Assembly: GCA_041916775.1 (NCBI GenBank)
Contig: JAYRYZ010000043.1
Coordinates: 1-11,808, forward strand
Length of the DNA: 11,808 nt
Reading direction: 5' to 3'
Source of the DNA: UBA2357 sp041916775
Lineage (GTDB): Bacteria > Pseudomonadota > Gammaproteobacteria > Burkholderiales > Rhodocyclaceae
The notes beneath the pieces were generated by a model, which ran no database searches, was not told the DNA's origin, and saw nothing but the letters and a program-made list of their open reading frames with translations. The translations under genes were made by a program, and so were the position numbers. Position 1 is the stretch's first letter; each line of letters begins with the position of its first letter. Shown here in pieces: positions 5,924 through 11,808 of this stretch.

Positions 5924-8900
5924 CAGATCGTCGCCCACCGCGACGCGCCAGGAAACCAGCGTGCGACGGTGCTGGTGGGCAACAACGGCGTGCCGGTGGT
6001 CAATGTGCAGACGCCCAGCGGAGCCGGCGTTTCACGCAATACCTACAGCCAGTTCGACGTGCAGGGCAACGGTGCGGTGCTCAACAACTCGCGCAGCGGC
6101 GCGCAGACCGAGCTCGCGGGCCAGGTGGCCGGCAACCCGTGGATGGCGCGCGGCACCGCGCGCATCATCGTGAATGAGGTGATCTCCGACAACCCCAGCC
6201 AGTTGCGCGGCGCAATCGAAGTCGGCGGCGAACGTGCCGAGGTGATCATCGCCAACCCGGCCGGCATCGATGTCGATGGTGCGGGCTTCATCAACACCAG
6301 CCGCGCGACGCTCACCACCGGCGCGGTCCAGCTCAAGGACGGTAAAGTCGAGGGCTACGTGGTCCGCCAGGGCAAGGTCACCGTCGAGGCGGGTGGGCTC
6401 GATGCCAGCCGCACCGACTATGCCGCGATCCTCGCGCGCGCGGTCGAGGTCAACGGCGAGATCCACGCGCAGGCACTCACGGTGGTGACGGGCACCAATG
6501 AAGTGAGCCCGGATCACAAGACCGTCACCCCGATTGCCGGCAGCGGCCCTGCCCCTGCGTTCGCGCTCGACGTCTCCGCATTGGGCGGCATGTATGCCGG
6601 CAAGATCAGCCTGGTGGGCACCGAGGCGGGCGTGGGCGTGCGCAATGCCGGCAAGGTGGTTGCCAACGCCGGCGAGGTGCGCATCACGGCCGACGGCAAG
6701 TTGCACAACAGCGGCCTGGTCCACTCGACGCAGCAGACCGAGATCCAGACGCAGAAGGGGGTTGCCAACAGCGGCACGGTGTACGCCCGCACCAAGGTCA
6801 AGGTCGTCACCCAGGCGAACATCGACAACAGCGGCCTCATCGGTGCGCAGGAAGACACCACGCTGATCGCGGAGGGTGAGACCAGCCGTATCGACAGCAG
6901 CGCCGGTTCGGTGCTCATCGCTGGCCTCAACCCGGACGGCACGACCGGTGTCACCGGCACTTTGACGATGACCGCCGAGGAGCACCTGCATGCAGGCGGC
7001 GTCAACCAGGCGGCGGAGAAGATCGCCGCCTCCAGCCCGGTGATCAGCCTGGGCGGCAGCACCACCGCCGCACCGATCATCCAGCTCGAGGCGCTGCCGG
7101 CCCAGCGCCGCCAGCATCAACGCGGTCGCAAGAGCATCGGCTCGGTGGCGGACATCGACCCGGTCGCGATCGACGCCGCGGCGGGTGTCGGGACTGGTGA
7201 CATCGATCTCACAGGTGCCACCCTCATCGGTAGCGAAAGCATCGTGGTCAATACGCGCGGCACCCTGCGCACCGACCACGCAACCGTCGTCGCCGACACA
7301 TTGGTGCTTTCTGCGCAGTCGCTGAGCAACCGCGGCGGGCAGATCGTCCAGACCGGCGATGGCGCACTTGCCATGACGTTTGCGCGCAGCATCGACAACA
7401 GCGACGGCGCGATCTCGGGCCAGCGCGCAGTCGCCGTCGAGTCGCGATCGCTGCAGAACGATGGCGGCGCCATCCACGCTGGCGGCCGCCTGAACGTGTC
7501 GACCAGCGGGCGGCTCGACAACGGCACCGGCTCCCTGAGCGGCAGCGGCGGCACATCGGTGCATGCAGGCAGCCTCTCCAACGCCGGGCTCATCGACGGC
7601 GGCGTGAGCGTCGGCGGTTCGCTCGACAATGCCGGCACCATCAACGGCTCCGCCAGCGCCGGCAGTCACCTCGACAACAGCGGCAGCATCGCCGGCTCGG
7701 CTTCCGCCTCCAGCATCCGCAACAGCGGCGCCATCCAGGGCGGTGCGCTCGCATCGGGGCGCATCGCCAACAGCGGCAGCATCGGCGCGGGCGCGAGTGC
7801 GGGCACTGACCTCGCGAACAGCGGCCACATTGCTGGCGGCGCCAGCGCCGGGCGCGACCTGTCCAACAGCGGCACCATTGCTGGCGCGGCCTCTGCAGGG
7901 CAGGATCTTTCGAGCAGCGGTGTCATCAACGACTCTGCGACCAGCGGGCGCGATCTCGCCAACAGCGGCCACATCGGCGGCCATGCCAGCGCAGGAAACG
8001 ACCTCGCCAACAGCGGCAACATTGCCGGTTCAGCCACCGCAGGACGGGATCTCTCCAGCAGCGGCCGTATCGGCGGAAATGCCACCGCCCGTCGCAACCT
8101 CGATAACGCCGGTCTCATCGCTGGCAGCGCCATCGCCGGCAACGACCTCACCAACAGCGGGCTGATCGCCGGAGTCGCCCTGGCCAGCCAGGACATCGAC
8201 AACAGCGGCGCGATTGCGGGCGAGGCTGCCGCGGGCCGCAATCTGGCTAGCAGCGGCGTGATCGCCGGCAGCGTGCTCGCTGGTCAGGATATCGCCAACA
8301 GCGGCCTGATCGCCGGCCTTGCCTTTGCCAACCGCGATCTCGGCACCAGCGGCACCATCGTCGGCGACGCCGTCGCCGGCCGTAACCTGGCCAACCGCGG
8401 AACCATTGGCGGTCGCGCCATGGCCGACGAGGATATCGATAACGGCGGCATCATCCTGGATGCCGCTTACGCCGGACAGAACCTCATCAACAGCGGTCTG
8501 ATCACCCTAGGAGCGCTTGCCGGCAGCGACGTCGACAACAACGGGGCGATCACCGGCGATGTCACCGCCGGGCGTAACCTCGCCTCCAGCGGTGTCATCG
8601 CCGGAAACGCTGTCGCCGCAGCCGACATGACCAACAGCGGTCTGATCGACGGTGTCGCCCTTGCAGGCAACGATCTCGACAACAGCGGCGCAATCGGTGG
8701 CGATGTCGTTGCGGGCCGGAACCTCACCAGCAGCGGCGTACTCGGCGCGAATGCCCTGGCGGGCAACGACCTGGACAACAATGGTCTCGTCGTCGGATCC
8801 GTCCTTGCCGGCCGAGACCTCGCCAACAACGGCACCATCGCGGGTAACGCCATCGCAGCCAACACCCTTGGCAGCACAGGCGTGATCGCCGGCAACGCTA

Positions 8901-11808
8901 TCGCCAGCGCAGAGCTCATCAACACAGGTCGCATCGGGGGCGCGGCACAGGCCGGAAACAACCTCAGAAACAGCGGCACCATTGCCGGTAGCGCCAGCGC
9001 GAAGCGTAACCTGTCCAATCAAGGCACCATCGCCGGCTCCGCCTCCGCGGGCGACTATCTCGGCAACAGCGGGCGCATCGCCGGATCAGCCCGCGGCGGC
9101 GCAGGACTCTCGAACAGCGGCAGCATCGGGGGTAGCGCGTCAACTGGAGGCCACCTCTCCAACAGTGGCGGCATCGGCGGCTCCGCCAGCGGCAGCAGCC
9201 TCTCCAACAGCGGCCACATCACAGGCTCCGCCAGTGGCGCCAGCAGCCTCAGCAATTCCGGAAGCATCGGCGGCAATGCGTCGTCCGGTGGCACCCTCTC
9301 CAACAGTGGCGGCATCGGCGGCTCCGCCAGCGGCAGCAGCCTCGCCAATAGCGGTCACATCGCAGGCTCCGCCAGTGGCGCCAGCAACCTCAGCAATTCC
9401 GGAAGCATCGGCGGCAATGCGTCGAGCGCAGGCAACCTTTCCAACCAAGGTCATATCGACGGCTCCGTCTCCTCCGGTGCCAACCTCGACAACGGCGGCA
9501 CCATCGGCGGCTCGGCCAGCGCCGCCCACATGCTCGCCAACAGCGGCGCCATCGGCACCCGGGGCGGCACGGTCAGCGTCAGTGCGGGCAACCTCGCCAA
9601 CACCGGCAGTCTGGGAGGCGACGCGCTGTACCTCAGCACCACCCGCTTCGACAACAACGGCGGCACCCTCACCGCCGAGGCGCTGCACATCACCGCCACC
9701 GACATCGACAACCGCGACGGCGTGATCCGTGGCGAGTCGGCCCTGGTACTCGTCGCCACCGGCGAAATCGACAACACAGGTGGCGCCCTCTCCGCCGGCG
9801 GCCTGCTCGCACTCGTCGACGGCAACACCGCCCCTGGCGCCCCCACCCTCTTCATCAACAACACCAACGGCCATCTCCAGGGCGAAGAGGTGATCCTCAC
9901 CGGCGCCACGCTGGACAACCGCGGCGGTCAGATCATCGGCACCGATGTGCGCATCGGCCTGGGCGACACCCTCGACAACACCCGCGGCCAGATCGGCGCC
10001 GCCGAGTCCGCACTCATCGTCACCGGTGGCGACCTCATCAACGACAGCGGCCAGATCGAGGCCGGCGCGATGCATCTGGAAGTGGGGGGCAGCCTCTACA
10101 ACCGCACTCTGGTCGAGAGCACACACACCGTTACCGAGACCCTCGACGGCCCGCAACCCAGCCTGATCTTCGGCGCACGCGACAGCGACCCCACCGGGCC
10201 GCAGACCTTCATCACCGATGTCGCCGACACGCAGATCGCCGAGGCCCGTGCCGCCATCACCACCCACAACGGGGATCTCACCCTGAAGGTGGGCGGTGAC
10301 CTGGTGATGCGTGGCGCCGAGCTCGGGGCCAGCGGCCAGCTCCTCGGCCAGGTGAGCGGCAACATCGACATCACCGGCCAGACGCTCACCCAGTCGCAGT
10401 CCCACACGGTGATGGAACGCCGCACCGACAGTGCAGCCCCCGAGGACGCCTTTGGTGGCACAAGCCTGCTGCTGGCGCAGCCCACCCCACCACAGGATCT
10501 CGTCCTTTCGGCCAGCGCCGCATCCACCACCACGATCCTGCAGAGTGACATCCACGCTGGCGGCGATGTGGTGCTCCTGGCCGGCGCCAACGCGCAGTTC
10601 GTCGGCACCGACATCAGCGCCGGGGGCGGCGTCTCGCTGGTGGCGGGCGGTAACCTCGGCGTGGCGGCACAGCGTGGCGAAACGGCCACCAGCCATGACA
10701 CCACCACAGTCTACGCGTGGAACGACGAACGCCCGAGCCAGCGCACCGAGCACCAGGAGACGCTCTCGCAAAGCCTCACCGGCGGCCACATCCACGCCGG
10801 CGGCGATGTGGTGCTGGGCGCCGGCAATGTGCTCGCGCTCAGCGCCGCAGACATCTCGGCCGGAGGCCACATCGGCCTTACCGGCCGCGTGGTGCTGAGT
10901 GACGCGCAGGCGCTCATCGAGGGCACGGGCAGCGAGACGCGCATGATCTCCGGGCCGTTCTCGGCGGGGGTCACCGACATCCACTCCACCGAGACGGTGG
11001 TGGGCAGCCGCCTCAGCGCCGGGGGCGACATCCTGGTGGTGGCGCGCGTGCCCGAGGGGGCCACGGGCGAGGAGGCCACTGCGGCGATCGCGATGACCAG
11101 CGTCACCCTCGAGGCGGGCGGGCGCATCGGCATCGCCGCCGAGGGCGATGTGCTGATCGACGGCACCACCCGCCGCACGCTCGACGATACCCGCAACAGC
11201 AGCGGCAGCAACATCGATTCGACGGTCACCAACAGCTGGGTGGCAAGCAGCCTCTCGGCCCAGGCGATCACGATCTCCGGCGAGGATGTGACACTGGTGG
11301 GGGCGCACCTCGCAAGCCCCGGGGTGACGCGCATCGCCGCCACAGGCGATCTCGCCCTCGATGCGGGCGTCGATCACAGCCGCGAACATCATCTTTCCAC
11401 CCGCTCGCGCGGTGCCTTCATCGAGAAGCTGCGCGTCGACGAGACGCTCTCCGAGTCGGTGCTGGCCCACCCCACCCACATCGCGGCAAGCCAGGTGCAG
11501 TTGGTGGCGGGCGGGGATCTGGATCTCTATGCGTCGCAGCTCGTGTCGCGCGAGGCGGCGGCTTCACTCGTGGCCGGGGGCGAGGTGAATCTGTGGGCGG
11601 TCGAGGAGCAGCATTACACGCTCGAACGCCATGAGAAGAGCACCAACTTCCTGGGCTGGATTCCGCTCGAGCGCCAGGCCGTATCCGACAGTGTGTTCGA
11701 GAGCGGGGCGCGGGTGGCGCACCTGCAGAGCGAGGGGGCCCCGACGCTGGCCGGGGGCGGGGATATCCGCCTGCAGGGGAGCGTCATCGAGTCGCCCGAA
11801 GCACCCGT
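5744..11808 (+). CDS. Large two-partner secretion exoprotein TpsA (FhaB/CdiA-like filamentous haemagglutinin, partial, C-terminus off the right edge)
   Basis: This is a secreted surface filament protein, the substrate of the TpsB encoded just upstream. The frame is open for 2021 codons to the window end, with no stop and no cysteine codon read. Residues 1-60 are an extended signal peptide: the ESPR part MNSQRYRIVFNRNRGQLMAVAE confirms the start, then a hydrophobic core ends ASA|Q. The TPS/haemagglutination domain (about 61-300) contains NGVPVVNV, FDVQGNGAVLNNS, NPWM and N171-PAGIDVDGAGFIN. Next come FHA-1-like repeats (about 300-606), 42 tandem 16-residue repeats (607-1275), further FHA-1-like repeats with DNRGG and DNTGG signatures (1276 to about 1450), a short non-repetitive link, and an FHA-2-like region with many AGGD motifs (about 1506 to the edge). 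The gene order B then A and the presence of both FHA-1 and FHA-2 repeats fit haemagglutinin/adhesin and E. coli-type CDI loci. Whether a C-terminal toxin and an immunity gene follow cannot be seen. No strong ribosome site is seen (GAGA at 5733-5736), so coupling to tpsB is likely. Confidence 0.93.
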   Translation, partial: MNSQRYRIVFNRNRGQLMAVAETATAQGKSGGTTRPPRMRLPLLLMASGLGLGAVLPASAQIVAHRDAPGNQRATVLVGNNGVPVVNVQTPSGAGVSRNTYSQFDVQGNGAVLNNSRSGAQTELAGQVAGNPWMARGTARIIVNEVISDNPSQLRGAIEVGGERAEVIIANPAGIDVDGAGFINTSRATLTTGAVQLKDGKVEGYVVRQGKVTVEAGGLDASRTDYAAILARAVEVNGEIHAQALTVVTGTNEVSPDHKTVTPIAGSGPAPAFALDVSALGGMYAGKISLVGTEAGVGVRNAGKVVANAGEVRITADGKLHNSGLVHSTQQTEIQTQKGVANSGTVYARTKVKVVTQANIDNSGLIGAQEDTTLIAEGETSRIDSSAGSVLIAGLNPDGTTGVTGTLTMTAEEHLHAGGVNQAAEKIAASSPVISLGGSTTAAPIIQLEALPAQRRQHQRGRKSIGSVADIDPVAIDAAAGVGTGDIDLTGATLIGSESIVVNTRGTLRTDHATVVADTLVLSAQSLSNRGGQIVQTGDGALAMTFARSIDNSDGAISGQRAVAVESRSLQNDGGAIHAGGRLNVSTSGRLDNGTGSLSGSGGTSVHAGSLSNAGLIDGGVSVGGSLDNAGTINGSASAGSHLDNSGSIAGSASASSIRNSGAIQGGALASGRIANSGSIGAGASAGTDLANSGHIAGGASAGRDLSNSGTIAGAASAGQDLSSSGVINDSATSGRDLANSGHIGGHASAGNDLANSGNIAGSATAGRDLSSSGRIGGNATARRNLDNAGLIAGSAIAGNDLTNSGLIAGVALASQDIDNSGAIAGEAAAGRNLASSGVIAGSVLAGQDIANSGLIAGLAFANRDLGTSGTIVGDAVAGRNLANRGTIGGRAMADEDIDNGGIILDAAYAGQNLINSGLITLGALAGSDVDNNGAITGDVTAGRNLASSGVIAGNAVAAADMTNSGLIDGVALAGNDLDNSGAIGGDVVAGRNLTSSGVLGANALAGNDLDNNGLVVGSVLAGRDLANNGTIAGNAIAANTLGSTGVIAGNAIASAELINTGRIGGAAQAGNNLRNSGTIAGSASAKRNLSNQGTIAGSASAGDYLGNSGRIAGSARGGAGLSNSGSIGGSASTGGHLSNSGGIGGSASGSSLSNSGHITGSASGASSLSNSGSIGGNASSGGTLSNSGGIGGSASGSSLANSGHIAGSASGASNLSNSGSIGGNASSAGNLSNQGHIDGSVSSGANLDNGGTIGGSASAAHMLANSGAIGTRGGTVSVSAGNLANTGSLGGDALYLSTTRFDNNGGTLTAEALHITATDIDNRDGVIRGESALVLVATGEIDNTGGALSAGGLLALVDGNTAPGAPTLFINNTNGHLQGEEVILTGATLDNRGGQIIGTDVRIGLGDTLDNTRGQIGAAESALIVTGGDLINDSGQIEAGAMHLEVGGSLYNRTLVESTHTVTETLDGPQPSLIFGARDSDPTGPQTFITDVADTQIAEARAAITTHNGDLTLKVGGDLVMRGAELGASGQLLGQVSGNIDITGQTLTQSQSHTVMERRTDSAAPEDAFGGTSLLLAQPTPPQDLVLSASAASTTTILQSDIHAGGDVVLLAGANAQFVGTDISAGGGVSLVAGGNLGVAAQRGETATSHDTTTVYAWNDERPSQRTEHQETLSQSLTGGHIHAGGDVVLGAGNVLALSAADISAGGHIGLTGRVVLSDAQALIEGTGSETRMISGPFSAGVTDIHSTETVVGSRLSAGGDILVVARVPEGATGEEATAAIAMTSVTLEAGGRIGIAAEGDVLIDGTTRRTLDDTRNSSGSNIDSTVTNSWVASSLSAQAITISGEDVTLVGAHLASPGVTRIAATGDLALDAGVDHSREHHLSTRSRGAFIEKLRVDETLSESVLAHPTHIAASQVQLVAGGDLDLYASQLVSREAAASLVAGGEVNLWAVEEQHYTLERHEKSTNFLGWIPLERQAVSDSVFESGARVAHLQSEGAPTLAGGGDIRLQGSVIESPEAP
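7562..9568 (+). repeat. Array of 42 tandem 48-base (16-residue) repeats inside tpsA
   Basis: The array encodes residues 607-1275. The consensus unit is AGxDLxNSGxIAGxAx. Thirty-nine units have 16 residues and three (units 4, 35 and 38) have 15. My unit-by-unit count sums to 669 residues, exactly the distance measured. The Gly of NSG is present in all 42 units. The Asn before it is Asn in 35 units and Ser or Thr in the other seven. The Ile is Ile in 40 units and Leu or Val in two. A stacked-rung beta-solenoid with an Asn/Ser ladder is a reasonable model, but each rung would be shorter than the roughly 19-20 residue FHA-1 repeat found on both sides. The unit probably derives from FHA-1-type sequence, as flanking segments share the xLxNxGxI core. 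The codons of NSG are mostly AAC AGC GGC, while other positions vary. Confidence 0.9.
9155..9436 (+). repeat. Recent 141-base tandem duplication within the repeat array
   Basis: Bases 9155-9295 and 9296-9436 align without gaps at a 141-base offset with 10 mismatches by my count, five of them in the first 126 positions. Each copy spans three repeat units, of 16, 15 and 16 residues, so the same 15-residue variant occurs in both (units 35 and 38). This shows the array grew here by duplicating a three-unit block. Confidence 0.85.
10259..11808 (+). repeat. FHA-2-like repeat region of TpsA (continues past the window)
   Basis: From about residue 1506 the protein turns to longer, looser repeats with the pattern IHAGGDVxLxAG...DISAGGxxxLxAGG, followed by Ser/Thr-rich and charged stretches. 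This is typical of FHA-2 (second haemagglutinin repeat) regions of FhaB- and CdiA-like proteins. Two copies are easy to align 240 bases (80 residues) apart: 10550-10576 and 10790-10816 both encode IHAGGDVVL with one base changed. Further copies are more diverged. In CdiA this region is followed by the pretoxin and toxin domains; here the window ends first. Confidence 0.7.

Noticed and set aside
5015..5938. Minus-strand frame of 307 codons opposite the tpsB barrel and tpsA start
   Set aside because: It crosses the boundary of two sense genes with well-placed signal peptides and shows no domain or ribosome site.
6032..7984. Long open frame of 650 codons on the minus strand, opposite tpsA
   Set aside because: It lies fully antisense to a clear TpsA domain, has no ribosome site or recognisable domain, and its low-complexity Ala/Asp/Val/Arg composition is what the complement of GC-rich repeat DNA gives.
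7562..9568. CRISPR-like array suggested by regular 48-base spacing
   Set aside because: The repeated cores are short and degenerate, the whole stretch is continuously coding in the tpsA frame, and the variation follows codons, so it is a protein repeat.
9140..11479. Long open frame of 779 codons on the minus strand, opposite tpsA
   Set aside because: It is an antisense shadow of the repeat and FHA-2 regions, repetitive only because tpsA is repetitive, with no family signature.

Overview
The window holds five protein-coding genes in two blocks and looks like the chromosome of a high-GC betaproteobacterium. The Azoarcus/Thauera/Aromatoleum group (Rhodocyclales) fits best, because of the stand-alone PaaN-type aldehyde dehydrogenase, a TetR-type (PaaR-like) operator, a perfect FNR-type box, and the strong GC preference at third codon positions. 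That placement is an inference; no rRNA or other marker gene is present.

Block 1 (1-3787) is part of an aerobic phenylacetyl-CoA (paa) degradation cluster. paaH (3-hydroxyacyl-CoA dehydrogenase, cut by the left edge) and paaG (ring-epoxide isomerase) are packed on the minus strand with 4 bases between them. paaN (aldehyde dehydrogenase of the ring-cleavage step) is divergent on the plus strand. The 232-base divergent region (1891-2122) carries two operator-like palindromes: a PaaR/TetR-like site (1982-1997) and a perfect TTGAT-N4-ATCAA FNR/ANR-type site (2010-2023). They flank and overlap a plausible paaG promoter. In the pathway, PaaG converts the phenylacetyl-CoA epoxide to the oxepin, PaaN oxidises the semialdehyde made by ring opening, and PaaH acts in the following beta-oxidation steps.

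Block 2 (3788-11808) is a two-partner secretion (type Vb) locus on the plus strand. It starts after a hairpin that probably ends paaN transcription (3806-3830) and a locally AT-rich leader. tpsB (3980-5728) encodes an ShlB/FhaC/CdiB-like outer-membrane transporter. Fifteen bases later, tpsA begins at 5744 and stays open to the right edge (2021 codons seen). TpsA has an extended signal peptide, a haemagglutination/TPS domain, FHA-1-like repeats, an exceptional array of 42 tandem 16-residue repeats (7562-9568), more FHA-1-like repeats and an FHA-2-like region. Its C-terminus, where a toxin and an immunity gene would lie if this were a contact-dependent inhibition locus, is outside the window, so adhesin versus CDI toxin cannot be decided here.

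The most unusual element is the 42-unit repeat array, with invariant Gly, an Asn/Ser/Thr ladder position and signs of recent block duplication. The operator pair between paaG and paaN comes second. There is no RNA gene, CRISPR array, insertion sequence or integrase that I can support.
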